NCBI RefSeq assembly: GCF_030167915.1
Contig: NZ_JARGNB010000006.1
Location: 186,001 to 250,000, forward strand
Length of the DNA: 64,000 nucleotides
Source: Aquabacterium humicola
Lineage (GTDB): Bacteria; Pseudomonadota; Gammaproteobacteria; Burkholderiales; Burkholderiaceae_C
Direction: 5' to 3'
Shown here: in pieces, positions 27,880 to 36,536 of the stretch
Layout: each line of letters begins with the position of its first letter
Position numbering within the stretch: position 1 is the first letter of the stretch
Translations under genes and position numbers: made by a program
Notes under the pieces: model-generated
Told to the model about the DNA's origin: nothing
Databases searched by the model: none
The model's input: the letters and a program-made list of their open reading frames with translations, nothing else

Positions 27880-30261
27880 ATGAGCAAGTTCAACGTGCGC
27901 AAGGTCGCCGTGCTGGGCGCTGGCGTGATGGGGGCGCAGATCGCGGCCCACCTCGTCAACGTCAAGGTGCCGGTCGTTCTGTTCGACCTTCCGGCCAAGG
28001 AAGGCCACAAGAACGGCATCGTCACCAAGGCGATCGAGGGCTTGAAGAAGCTGAAGCCCTCGCCGATCGGCAACGCCGACGACCTGGGTTTCATCCAGGC
28101 CGCGAACTACGAAGAGCACCTGGACCTGCTCAAGGACTGCGACCTGGTGATCGAGGCGATCGCCGAGCGCATGGACTGGAAGCTCGACCTCTACACGAAG
28201 ATCGCGCCGCACGTCGCCCCGCACGCGATCGTCGCCTCCAACACCTCGGGCCTGTCGATCACCAAGCTCGCGCAAGCGTTGCCGGAGTCGATCAAGCCGC
28301 GCTTCTGCGGCATCCACTTCTTCAACCCGCCGCGGTACATGTACCTCGTCGAGCTGATCCCCACCCCGACCACGCAGCCGCAGGTGCTGGACCAGCTCGA
28401 GACCTTCGTGACCTCGGGCCTGGGCAAGGGCGTCGTGCGCGCCATGGACACGCCGAACTTCGTCGCCAACCGCGTCGGCATCGCCGGCATGCTGTCGACG
28501 ATCAAGGAGGCCGAGAACTACGGCCTCACGTACGACATCGTCGATGACCTGACCGGCAAGAAGCTCGGCCGCGCCAGCTCGGGCACCTTCCGCACCGCGG
28601 ACGTCGTCGGCCTCGACACGATGGCCCACGTCGTCAAGACGCTGCAGGACAACCTGCAGGACGACCCCTTCTATCCCGCCTACGCCACGCCGCCGGCGGT
28701 GCAGAAGCTGCTGGACGCCAAGGCGCTGGGCCAGAAGACCGGTGCCGGCTTCTACAAGAAGGTCGGCAAGGACATCCTGCGCTTCGATCTCGCCAAGGGC
28801 GACTACGTGCCCGCGGGCGCGAAGGCCGAGGCCATCGTCGACCGCATCCTGAAGAAGCCCGCCGCCGAGCGCCTGAAGCTGCTGCGCGAATCGAGCCATC
28901 CGCAGGCGCAGTTCCTGTGGGCCATCCTGCGCAACAGCTTCCACTACGCCGCGGTGCACCTGGCCGAGATCGCCGACTCCGCGCGCGAAGTGGACCAGGC
29001 GATGCGCTGGGGCTTCGGCACCAAGCAGGGCCCGTTCGAGCTGTGGCAGGAAGCCGGTTGGCAGCAGGTGGCGACCTGGGTCAAGGAAGACATCGATGCC
29101 GGCAAGGCGCTGTCGAAGGCGCCGCTGCCCGCGTGGGTGTTCGACGGTCGCACTGGCGTGCACACGCCGGAAGGCTCGTGGAGCGCGTCGCAGAACAAAT
29201 ACCTGGCGCGCTCGTCGCTGCCGGTCTATGCGCGCCAGCTGTTCCCCGAGGCGCTGCTGGGCGAAGGCGCGACGTCGCCGCTGCAAGCCGGCACCGAGGA
29301 ATTCAAGAACGACGAGCTGCGCGCGTGGACGCTCGACGGCGAGGTGCTGATCGCGACGATCACCTCGAAGATGCACCTGATCGGCCCGGGCGTGATCGAT
29401 GGCCTCTTGAAGGCGGTCGAGCTGGCCGAGGCCAAGTACAAGGGCCTGGTGATCTGGTCGCCGGATGAGCCGTTCTCGGCCGGCGCCAACCTCGAGGCGA
29501 TGCTGCCGACCTTCATGAAGTCGGGTGCCAAGGGCATCGCGCCGGAGATCAAGAAGCTGCAGGATGCGCTGCTGCGCGTGCGCTACGCTTCCGTGCCGAC
29601 GATCGCCGCGGTGCGCGGCATGGCGCTGGGCGGCGGCTGCGAGATCGCGGTGGCCTGCGCGAAGCGCGTCGCTCACATGGAAAGTTATGTGGGCCTGGTG
29701 GAAGTGGGCGTCGGCCTGCTGCCCGGCGGCGGCGGCCTGACCTACATCGCGCGCCGCGGCGCCGAGAAGGCGAAGGCAGCCAACAACACCGACTACCTGG
29801 CGTTCGTCAAGGATGGCTTCCAGGCCGCGGCGATGGCCACCGTCGGCACCAGCGCGCTGGAAAGCCGCAAGCTGGGCTACCTGCTGGATGACGACGTGAT
29901 CGTCGCCAACAAGGACGAACTGCTCTACGTCGCGATCGCGCAGGCCAAGGCGATGACCGACGCCGGCTGGCGTGCGCCCTTGAAGGCCTTGATTCCGGTG
30001 GCCGGCCGTTCCGGCATCGCGACCATCAAGGCCCAGCTCGTCGCGATGCGCGACGGCGGCTTCATCGGCCCGCACGACTACCACATCGCCAGCCTGATCG
30101 CCGACGTGGTCTGCGGCGGCGAGGTCGATGCCGGCTCGCTGGTGACCGAGGAATACCTGATGACGCTGGAGCGCAAGCACTTCTGCTCGCTCTTGGAACA
30201 TCCCAAGACTCAGGAGCGGGTCATGGGCTTCCTGCAGACCGGCAAGCCCGTGCGCAACTGA
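27880..30261 (+). CDS. 3-hydroxyacyl-CoA dehydrogenase / enoyl-CoA hydratase bifunctional enzyme
   Basis: A 793-residue multifunctional beta-oxidation enzyme with the dehydrogenase first and the crotonase domain last, the order of FadN-type rather than E. coli FadB-type proteins. The N-terminal NAD site is V-A-V-L-G-A-G-V-M-G-A-Q (residues 8-19), the dehydrogenase motif G-I-H-F-F-N-P-P near 146, and the hydratase oxyanion segments F-S-A-G-A-N-L near 530 and G-M-A-L-G-G-G-C-E near 580. It converts enoyl-CoA to 3-ketoacyl-CoA. GGAGAAG lies just before ATG 27880; the thiolase gene follows after 14 bases, forming the usual pair. Confidence 0.92.
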   Translation: MSKFNVRKVAVLGAGVMGAQIAAHLVNVKVPVVLFDLPAKEGHKNGIVTKAIEGLKKLKPSPIGNADDLGFIQAANYEEHLDLLKDCDLVIEAIAERMDWKLDLYTKIAPHVAPHAIVASNTSGLSITKLAQALPESIKPRFCGIHFFNPPRYMYLVELIPTPTTQPQVLDQLETFVTSGLGKGVVRAMDTPNFVANRVGIAGMLSTIKEAENYGLTYDIVDDLTGKKLGRASSGTFRTADVVGLDTMAHVVKTLQDNLQDDPFYPAYATPPAVQKLLDAKALGQKTGAGFYKKVGKDILRFDLAKGDYVPAGAKAEAIVDRILKKPAAERLKLLRESSHPQAQFLWAILRNSFHYAAVHLAEIADSAREVDQAMRWGFGTKQGPFELWQEAGWQQVATWVKEDIDAGKALSKAPLPAWVFDGRTGVHTPEGSWSASQNKYLARSSLPVYARQLFPEALLGEGATSPLQAGTEEFKNDELRAWTLDGEVLIATITSKMHLIGPGVIDGLLKAVELAEAKYKGLVIWSPDEPFSAGANLEAMLPTFMKSGAKGIAPEIKKLQDALLRVRYASVPTIAAVRGMALGGGCEIAVACAKRVAHMESYVGLVEVGVGLLPGGGGLTYIARRGAEKAKAANNTDYLAFVKDGFQAAAMATVGTSALESRKLGYLLDDDVIVANKDELLYVAIAQAKAMTDAGWRAPLKALIPVAGRSGIATIKAQLVAMRDGGFIGPHDYHIASLIADVVCGGEVDAGSLVTEEYLMTLERKHFCSLLEHPKTQERVMGFLQTGKPVRN

Positions 30262-30275
30262 TCGGAGCAAGAGAC

Positions 30276-31505
30276 ATGAGCAAGCAGATTCAAGACGCCT
30301 ACATCGTCGCCGCCGCCCGCACGCCGATCGGCCGCTCGCACCGCGGTTTCTTCCGCAACACCCGTCCGGACGACCTGCTGGTCGCGGCGATCCAGGGCGC
30401 GCTGCGCCAGGTGCCCTCGCTGGACCCGAAGGCGATCGAGGACGCGATCGTCGGCTGCGCGATGCCCGAGGGCGAGCAGGGCCTGAACGTGGCGCGTGTC
30501 GCCGCGCTGCTGGCCGGCCTGCCGAATTCGGTCGGCGGCATCACCGTCAACCGCTTCTGTGCCTCCGGCCTGTCGGCCGTGCAGATGGCGGCTGACCGCA
30601 TCCGCGTCGGCGAGGCCGACGTGATGATCGCCGGCGGCGCCGAGAGCATGAGCATGGTGCCGATGAGCGGCAACAAGCCCTCGTTCAACCCGGCCGTGTT
30701 CGCCAAGGACGAGAACGTCGGCATCGCCTACGGCATGGGCCTGACGGCCGAGAAGGTCGCGCAGCAGTGGAAGGTCAGCCGCGAGGCGCAGGACGCCTTC
30801 GCGCTGCAGTCGCACCTGAAGGCGATCAAGGCGCAGCAGGCCGGCGAATTCACCGACGAGATCGTGCCGGTCGACGTGCTCGAGCGCCTGCCGAACCTCG
30901 CCACCGGCGAGGTCGACATCAAGACGCGCACCGTGGCGCTCGACGAAGGCCCGCGCGGCGACACCACGCTGGAAGCGCTGGCCAAGCTGAAGACCGTCTT
31001 CGCGTCGGCCAAGACCCCGGGCGGCCAGCCCACCGGCCTCGGCTCGGTCACCGCCGGCAACAGCTCGCAGACCAGCGACGGCGCCGGCTGCCTGATCCTG
31101 GCCAGCGAGAAGGCCGTCAAGCAGTTCGACCTGAAGCCGCTGGCGCGCTTCGTCAGCTTCGCGTCGCGCGGCGTGCCGCCGGAGATCATGGGCATCGGCC
31201 CGATCGAGGCGATTCCCGCGGCGCTGAAGTACGCGAACCTGAAGCTCGAGGACATGGGCTGGATCGAGCTGAACGAGGCCTTCGCGGCGCAGGCGCTGGC
31301 GGTGATCAACACCGTGGGTCTGAACCCGGACGTCGTCAACCCGATGGGCGGCGCGATCGCGCTGGGCCACCCGCTGGGCGCCACCGGGGCGATCCGCGCG
31401 GCCACCGTCGTGCATGCGCTGCGCCGCCACAACCACAAGTACGGCATGGTGACGATGTGCGTCGGCACGGGGCAGGGCGCCGCCGGCATCTTCGAGCGCG
31501 TCTGA
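30276..31505 (+). CDS. fadA: acetyl-CoA C-acyltransferase (thiolase)
   Basis: A 409-residue thiolase. The nucleophile is Cys95 in N-R-F-C-A-S-G-L, the general-base region is G-G-A-I-A-L-G-H-P-L-G-A-T-G, and the second catalytic Cys is in M-C-V-G-T-G-Q-G near the C-terminus. It cleaves 3-ketoacyl-CoA with CoA and completes the cycle with the upstream bifunctional enzyme. The assignment to the degradative type is inferred from this neighbourhood; a biosynthetic acetoacetyl-CoA thiolase is less likely. Confidence 0.92.
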   Translation: MSKQIQDAYIVAAARTPIGRSHRGFFRNTRPDDLLVAAIQGALRQVPSLDPKAIEDAIVGCAMPEGEQGLNVARVAALLAGLPNSVGGITVNRFCASGLSAVQMAADRIRVGEADVMIAGGAESMSMVPMSGNKPSFNPAVFAKDENVGIAYGMGLTAEKVAQQWKVSREAQDAFALQSHLKAIKAQQAGEFTDEIVPVDVLERLPNLATGEVDIKTRTVALDEGPRGDTTLEALAKLKTVFASAKTPGGQPTGLGSVTAGNSSQTSDGAGCLILASEKAVKQFDLKPLARFVSFASRGVPPEIMGIGPIEAIPAALKYANLKLEDMGWIELNEAFAAQALAVINTVGLNPDVVNPMGGAIALGHPLGATGAIRAATVVHALRRHNHKYGMVTMCVGTGQGAAGIFERV

Positions 31506-31509
31506 TCCG

Positions 31510-32040
31510 ATGCTGCGCCGGCGACACCTGATCGTTGCCGGCGTGGCCGGCAGTGCGCTGCCGTTGTCCGGTTGCAGCGAGACACCGCCGCAGCTCTTCG
31601 CCTCGATTGCCGCGGCGCGGGATGCGGTGGCGGCGCTGCCGAAGCGAACAGGCGCGCGCAGCACCGGCGCCTGGGGCCTGCCCCAGGTGCTGCAGCATGC
31701 GGCGCAGAGCATCGAGTACTCGATCGACGGCTACCCGGCCATGAAGTCGGTGCTGTTCCAGGGCACCGTCGGTGCGGCGGCGTGGCGCGTCTTCAGCGCG
31801 CGCGGCCGCATGAACCATTCGCTGGACGAGCCGATCCCCGGCGCGCCGGCGTTGGACACGTCCCTGACGCTCGAGGCCGCTGCCACGCGCCTGCTGGCCG
31901 CCTTCGAGCGCTTCGACAAGCACACCGGCGCGCTTCGGCCGCACTTCGCCTATGGCGCGCTCGACAAGGCTGCCTACACCCGCGCTCACCTGATGCACCT
32001 GGCCAACCACTGGTCCGAGGTGTCCTTCGCCACCGCCTGA
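31510..32040 (+). CDS. DUF1569-family putative lipoprotein
   Basis: A 176-residue protein with a basic start (M-L-R-R-R-H-L-I-V-A-G), a hydrophobic stretch and a lipobox-like L-P-L-S-G-C at residues 17-22, so it is probably a lipoprotein. The mature part has the DUF1569/DinB-like helical pattern with His residues spaced as possible metal ligands (L-Q-H-A-A-Q-S near 62, H-L-M-H-L-A-N-H-W near the end). Function unknown. It begins 4 bases after the thiolase stop and is therefore part of the same operon. Confidence 0.72.
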   Translation: MLRRRHLIVAGVAGSALPLSGCSETPPQLFASIAAARDAVAALPKRTGARSTGAWGLPQVLQHAAQSIEYSIDGYPAMKSVLFQGTVGAAAWRVFSARGRMNHSLDEPIPGAPALDTSLTLEAAATRLLAAFERFDKHTGALRPHFAYGALDKAAYTRAHLMHLANHWSEVSFATA

Positions 32041-32062
32041 TCCGCCAACAGGAGTTGAAGCG

Positions 32063-32923
32063 ATGCAGTCGATCACCATCACCACGGCCGACGGCTTCGC
32101 GCTCGCCGGCACCGTCTACGGCGACCCCGCCACCGCGCGCGCGGCCCTGCTGATCGCGCCGGCGATGGGCGTCGCGCAGAACTACTACGCGTCCTTTGCG
32201 CGTTGGCTGGTTGGGCAGGGCCTCGTCGTGCTGAGCTTCGACTACCGCGGCATGGGCCAGTCCCGCCCGTCCGAACACGCGCGCTCGCTGCGCGGCTTCG
32301 AGGCCGACATCCACACCTGGGCCGAGCAGGACGCCGCGGCCGCGCTGGCGGCGCTCGACGGCCTGGTGCCGGCGGCTACGCCGATCCACTGGCTCGGCCA
32401 CAGCCTGGGCGGCCAGATCTTCGGGCTGGTGCCCAACCGCGCGCGCGTCGATCGCCTGGTCACCGTCGGCTGCGGCTCGGGCTATTGGCTCGAGAACGCG
32501 CCGCCGCTCAAGCGCATGGTCTGGTGGCTGTGGTTCGTGATCGTGCCGGTGGTGCTGCCGCTGGCCGGCTACTTCCCGGGGCGGCGGCTGAAGAAGGTCG
32601 GCGACCTGCCGGCCGGCGTGATCGCGCAATGGCGCCGCTGGTGCCTGGATCGTGACTACATGATGGGCGAAGGCGGCCCCGAGCTGCGCGAGCAGTACGC
32701 CCGCGTGCCGACGCCGATCCTCTCCTTGAGCTTCACCGACGACGAGTTCATGTCGGCGCGCAACATCGAGTCGCTGCACGGCTTCTATGCCGGCGCACCG
32801 CGCACGATGCGCCGCATCGCGCCGGCCGAAGTCGGCGAGCGCCGCATCGGCCACTTCGGCTTCTTCCGCCCGCAATTCCAGGCGTCGCTGTGGCCGCACG
32901 TGAGCGGCTTCCTGGCCACCTGA
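32063..32923 (+). CDS. alpha/beta hydrolase
   Basis: A 286-residue alpha/beta-hydrolase-fold protein. The nucleophile elbow is G-H-S-L-G-G near residues 112-117, with A-M-G-V-A-Q-N-Y-Y forming the oxyanion region near 34-42 and F-D-Y-R-G-M-G-Q-S near 58-66. A late His (I-G-H-F-G) completes the triad. There is no signal peptide. The conserved hydrophobic insert W-W-L-W-F-V-I-V-P-V-V-L-P may touch the membrane. Substrate unknown; placement in a beta-oxidation operon suggests an ester or thioester. AGGAGTTG lies before the ATG. Confidence 0.8.
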   Translation: MQSITITTADGFALAGTVYGDPATARAALLIAPAMGVAQNYYASFARWLVGQGLVVLSFDYRGMGQSRPSEHARSLRGFEADIHTWAEQDAAAALAALDGLVPAATPIHWLGHSLGGQIFGLVPNRARVDRLVTVGCGSGYWLENAPPLKRMVWWLWFVIVPVVLPLAGYFPGRRLKKVGDLPAGVIAQWRRWCLDRDYMMGEGGPELREQYARVPTPILSLSFTDDEFMSARNIESLHGFYAGAPRTMRRIAPAEVGERRIGHFGFFRPQFQASLWPHVSGFLAT

Positions 32924-32944
32924 ACGATCCAACGAGGAGACACC

Positions 32945-33712
32945 ATGACGGACCACATCAAGACCGCGACGATCAACGGCGTGCTGACGATCGAGATCGC
33001 GCGGCCGGAGAAGAAGAACGCGCTGACGCAGGCGATGTACCAGGCGATGGCCGACGCGATCAACGGTGCGGCCCAGGACAACGCGGTGCGCGCGCTGCTG
33101 ATCACCGGGCAGCCCGGCATCTTCACCTCGGGCAACGACCTCGAGGACTTCATGCAGCGTCCGCCGCAGGGCGCCGACTCGCCGGTGTTCCGCTTCATGC
33201 AGGCGCTGGTGGCCTGCGACAAGCCGGTCATCGCCGCGGTGACCGGCGGCGCGGTCGGCATCGGCACGACGCTGCTGCTGCATTGCGACTTCGTCTACGT
33301 CAGCGACGAGGCGCGCCTGGCGATGCCCTTCGTCAGCCTGGGCCTGGTGCCGGAGTACGCGTCCAGCCTGGTGCTGCCGGCACTGATGGGCCATGTGCGC
33401 GCGGCCGAGAAGCTGCTGCTCGGCGAACCCTTCACCGGCGCCACGGCGGTCGAGTGCGGCATCGCCAACGCGGTGCTGCCGGCCGCCGAAGTGGTGCCGC
33501 ATGCGCGTCGCATGGCCGAGCGCTTCAACGCGCTGCCGCCCGGCGCCGTGCGCGACACCAAGAAGCTGATGCGCGCGCCGCAGCGCGAGGCCATCCTGAA
33601 GACCATCGCCACCGAGGGCGAGATCTTCGGCGCACGGCTGCGCAGCCCCGAGGCGATGGAAGCCTTCCAGGCCTTCTTCCAGAAGCGCAAGCCGGACTTC
33701 TCGAAGTTCTGA
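32945..33712 (+). CDS. enoyl-CoA hydratase/isomerase family protein
   Basis: A 255-residue crotonase: I-A-R-P-E-K-K-N-A-L-T near residues 19-29, oxyanion segments F-T-S-G-N-D-L-E-D near 60-68 and T-G-G-A-V-G-I-G-T near 101-109. F-T-S-G-N-D rather than the hydratase-type F-C-A-G-x-D, together with P-F-V-S-L-G-L-V-P-E, is seen in Delta3-Delta2-enoyl-CoA isomerase-like members, so isomerase activity is quite possible. It belongs to the beta-oxidation operon, 21 bases after the hydrolase gene. Confidence 0.85.
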   Translation: MTDHIKTATINGVLTIEIARPEKKNALTQAMYQAMADAINGAAQDNAVRALLITGQPGIFTSGNDLEDFMQRPPQGADSPVFRFMQALVACDKPVIAAVTGGAVGIGTTLLLHCDFVYVSDEARLAMPFVSLGLVPEYASSLVLPALMGHVRAAEKLLLGEPFTGATAVECGIANAVLPAAEVVPHARRMAERFNALPPGAVRDTKKLMRAPQREAILKTIATEGEIFGARLRSPEAMEAFQAFFQKRKPDFSKF

Positions 33713-33732
33713 TCGCGTCCGCCACAGGTCCG

Positions 33733-34464
33733 ATGTCGCTGGCGCTGAAGCTCGCGCTGTCGCCGCTGCTGCTGACGCAGGCGGTGCTGACGCGCCGGCG
33801 CCTGCCGAGGCTGCCCGAGGCCGACGGCCCGCGCCGGGGCAGTGTCGGCCGCGGGCGCGTGCTGTCGCTGCTGGTGGTCGGCGATTCGTCGGCCGCCGGC
33901 GTCGGCGTCGACACGCAGGACGACGCGCTGGCGCTGCAGTTGGCGACCGCGCTGGCGGGGCAGGGCGGCCGGCGCGTGCGCTGGCAGCTCTGCGCGCGCT
34001 CGGGCGTCACGACGGCCCAGGCGCTGGACCTGCTGCGCGAGGACGCGCCGAGCCCGGCCGCGGTCGCGGTGCTGGTGACCGGCGTCAACGACGTGATCGA
34101 CCAGGTGCCGACGGCGCGCGCCGTCGCCGCCCGCGAGACGCTGCACCGCACGCTGCGCCACGATCATGGCGTGCGCCACCTCGTGCTGACGCCGGTGCCG
34201 CCGATGCAGCGCTTCGCCGGGCTGCCGCAGCCGCTGCGCTGGATTGCCGGGCGCGACGCCGCGGCGCATGATCGCGCGATGGCGGCCTGGGCGGCCGGCC
34301 GCGACGACGTCAGCCACCTGCCGTTCGACCTGCCGCTGGACGGCCCGCTGCTGGCGCGCGACGGCTTCCATCCCGGCCCGCAGGTGTACCGGGCCTGGGC
34401 GCAGACGCTGGCCGATCACATCAGCCGGCAGGTGCTGCCGCGCATCGAACGCACCAACCACTGA
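33733..34464 (+). CDS. SGNH/GDSL-family lipase or esterase
   Basis: A 243-residue SGNH hydrolase. Block I is L-L-V-V-G-D-S-S-A-A-G-V-G near residues 47-59 with the nucleophilic Ser, block III is V-T-G-V-N-D-V near 118-124 and the terminal D-G-F-H-P-G provides the catalytic Asp and His near 219-224. The N-terminal hydrophobic segment (L-A-L-K-L-A-L-S-P-L-L-L) could be a signal or membrane anchor. The ATG at 33733 is 20 bases after the upstream stop. Probably hydrolyses acyl esters in or near the envelope. Confidence 0.82.
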   Translation: MSLALKLALSPLLLTQAVLTRRRLPRLPEADGPRRGSVGRGRVLSLLVVGDSSAAGVGVDTQDDALALQLATALAGQGGRRVRWQLCARSGVTTAQALDLLREDAPSPAAVAVLVTGVNDVIDQVPTARAVAARETLHRTLRHDHGVRHLVLTPVPPMQRFAGLPQPLRWIAGRDAAAHDRAMAAWAAGRDDVSHLPFDLPLDGPLLARDGFHPGPQVYRAWAQTLADHISRQVLPRIERTNH

Positions 34465-34475
34465 GGAGACATGCC

Positions 34476-35318
34476 ATGACACAGGAACGCACGCTGAAGG
34501 GCCAGACGCTGTTCATCACCGGCGCATCGCGCGGCATCGGCCTGGCCATCGCGAAGCGCGCCGCGCAGGACGGCGCGAACATCGTGCTGGTCGCCAAGAC
34601 CACCGAGCCGAACCCCAAGCTGCCCGGCACGCTGTACAGCGCCGCGGAAGAGATCCAGGCCGCCGGCGGCCAGGCGCTGCCGGTGCAGACCGACATCCGC
34701 GACGAGGAGGCGGTGGCCCGTGCGGTGGCCGCGGGCATCGAGCGCTTCGGTGGCATCGATATCCTGGTGAACAACGCCAGCGCGATCAACCTGACGCCGA
34801 CGGCCGCCACGCCGATGAAGCGCTTCGACCTGATGATGGGTGTCAATGCGCGCGGCACCTACTGCTGCACGCAGGCCGCGCTGCCGGCGCTGATCAAGTC
34901 GGCGCAGGCCGGCCGCAACCCGCACGTGCTGAACATGTCGCCGCCGCTGTCGATGAAGGACCACTGGTTCGCGCCGCATGTCGCGTACACGATGGCCAAG
35001 TACGGCATGAGCATGTGCACGCTGGGCCATGCGCGCGAGTTCAGGAAGCACGGCATCGGCGTCAACAGCCTGTGGCCGCGCACGGCGATCGCCACCGCCG
35101 CGCTGCAGATGATTCCCGGCGTCGACACCAACAAGTGCCGCGTGCCGGAGATCCTGTCCGACGCCGCGTACTTCATCCTCACGAGCGACGCGAAGGCCAC
35201 CAGCGGCAACTTCTTCATCGACGACGAGCTGCTGGCGCAGCACGGCATCACCGACCTCGACAAGTACGCGGTCGTGCCGGGCACGACCGACTTCATCCCC
35301 GACTTCTTCATCGACTGA
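34476..35318 (+). CDS. short-chain dehydrogenase of the HSDL2-like group
   Basis: A 280-residue SDR. T-G-A-S-R-G-I-G-L at 16-24 is the cofactor site, N-N-A-S-A near 100-104, and Y-T-M-A-K-Y-G-M-S near 171-179 contains the catalytic Tyr and Lys. The usual Ser position lies in N-M-S-P-P-L-S. The conserved K-T-T-E-P-N-P-K-L-P-G-T segment and the C-terminus resemble the HSDL2-like family found in lipid metabolism. Exact substrate unknown. It starts 11 bases after the esterase gene and GAGGAG is upstream of the ATG. Confidence 0.85.
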   Translation: MTQERTLKGQTLFITGASRGIGLAIAKRAAQDGANIVLVAKTTEPNPKLPGTLYSAAEEIQAAGGQALPVQTDIRDEEAVARAVAAGIERFGGIDILVNNASAINLTPTAATPMKRFDLMMGVNARGTYCCTQAALPALIKSAQAGRNPHVLNMSPPLSMKDHWFAPHVAYTMAKYGMSMCTLGHAREFRKHGIGVNSLWPRTAIATAALQMIPGVDTNKCRVPEILSDAAYFILTSDAKATSGNFFIDDELLAQHGITDLDKYAVVPGTTDFIPDFFID

Positions 35319-35328
35319 AAGCCGTTCG

Positions 35329-35856
35329 ATGCGCGCCGCCTTCGCGATCGCCTTCGGCACGCTGGTTCTCTCGGGCTGCGCCACGCTGTCCGAGAAGGAA
35401 TGCCGCAACGCGAACTGGCAGAGCATCGGCCAGCGCGACGGTGCGTCCGGCTACACGATGAGCCGCCTCGACGAACATGCGAAAGCCTGCCGCGAGGTCG
35501 GCGTGGTGCCCGATCCCGCGGCCTGGGCACGCGGCCGCGAGCAGGGGCTGCTGCAGTACTGCCAGCCGGCCGTCGGCCGCACGAAAGGGGCGGAGGGTGC
35601 GAGCTACTACAACGTCTGCAGCGGCCCGGCCGAAGTCGGTTTCCTGCGCGGCTACCAGGTCGGCAAGCAGATCCACGACCTGAAGAAGCTGCAGGACAGC
35701 AACCGCCGCCAGCGCAAGGAGCTGACCGACGCGCTGGCGAAGAAGGACATCAAGGAAGACGAGAGCAAGCGCATCCGGCGCGAGCTGGAGCGGCTGGACA
35801 ACGACGACCGGCGGCTGCAGCGGCTGGTCGAGCAGGCGTACCAGATCCCCCTCTAG
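35329..35856 (+). CDS. DUF2799-family lipoprotein
   Basis: A 175-residue predicted lipoprotein with lipobox L-S-G-C at residues 13-16. The body has the DUF2799 pattern C-R-N-A-N-W-Q-S-I-G-Q-R-D-G followed by G-R-x-Q-G-L-L-Q-Y-C and G-F-L-R-G-Y. The C-terminal third is highly charged and predicted coiled coil (about 115-165). Function unknown; probably inner face of the outer membrane. It is the last gene of the plus-strand run and converges with the gene at 35862, five bases away, with no clear terminator between. Confidence 0.78.
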   Translation: MRAAFAIAFGTLVLSGCATLSEKECRNANWQSIGQRDGASGYTMSRLDEHAKACREVGVVPDPAAWARGREQGLLQYCQPAVGRTKGAEGASYYNVCSGPAEVGFLRGYQVGKQIHDLKKLQDSNRRQRKELTDALAKKDIKEDESKRIRRELERLDNDDRRLQRLVEQAYQIPL

Positions 35857-35861
35857 AGCGT

Positions 35862-36536
35862 TCAGGCGGCCCGGAGGCGGGCTGCCCGCAGCGCCGCCGC
35901 CGTGGCCAGGTCATCCACCCGCTCGGTCACGTGCGTGCCCTCGCCGCGCCAGTGGCGCACGATGCTGGCGAATCGTTCTCCGTAGCGCTCGCCGGTGCGC
36001 AGGTCGCTGGCCGGTATGGACTGCTCGAGCGGCAGATCGGTGATCGCCTGGCTCATCGGGCCCAGGAAGGCACCGAGCCGGTTGTTGTCGTCCGCGCTTC
36101 CCCCGCTCCAGTTGGCGCCGGGGTGGTCGCCCATCGGCACCCACATCATCCCCATCTGCGCGGCGAATACGAGCAATTGGATCTGGGTATTGGTCTTGTC
36201 GCCATTGAGCGAGGCCGAGTTGGTGAAGCCCCCCGCGAACTTGTCCTTCCAGCCTTGTGCCGCCCAGGGCACGAAGGCGCCTTCCATGAAGGCCTTGAAG
36301 GGTGCGCTGACCATGCCCATCAGCGTGGGACAGCCGAAGACGACGCCATCGGCGGCCATGATCGCGGCGCTGATCGTGTCGTCGCGCCAGCGGCCGTTGG
36401 CGCCGATCTGGGTCGCGGTGATGCGGTGCGTCGCCACGTCGACGTGTTCCAGCCGTGCCGCGCCGCGGTGCACGGCCTGCGCCAGCAAGGCGGTGTGGTT
36501 GCTGCCGGAGTGGTAGACGATCACGATGCGGGCCAT
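35862..36536 (-). CDS. flavodoxin-fold NAD(P)H:quinone oxidoreductase, WrbA-like
   Basis: A 224-residue flavodoxin-like protein. The phosphate-binding loop is Y-H-S-G-S-N-H-T near residues 7-14, the FMN-binding stretch G-C-P-T-L-M-G near 70-76 and the later G-G-F-T-N-S-A-S-L near 105-113. It is longer at the C-terminus than E. coli WrbA. Two-electron reduction of quinones is inferred from the family. ATG 36536 lies inside the end of the MaoC-like gene (16-base overlap), so the two are translationally coupled. Confidence 0.82.
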   Translation of the reverse strand: MARIVIVYHSGSNHTALLAQAVHRGAARLEHVDVATHRITATQIGANGRWRDDTISAAIMAADGVVFGCPTLMGMVSAPFKAFMEGAFVPWAAQGWKDKFAGGFTNSASLNGDKTNTQIQLLVFAAQMGMMWVPMGDHPGANWSGGSADDNNRLGAFLGPMSQAITDLPLEQSIPASDLRTGERYGERFASIVRHWRGEGTHVTERVDDLATAAALRAARLRAA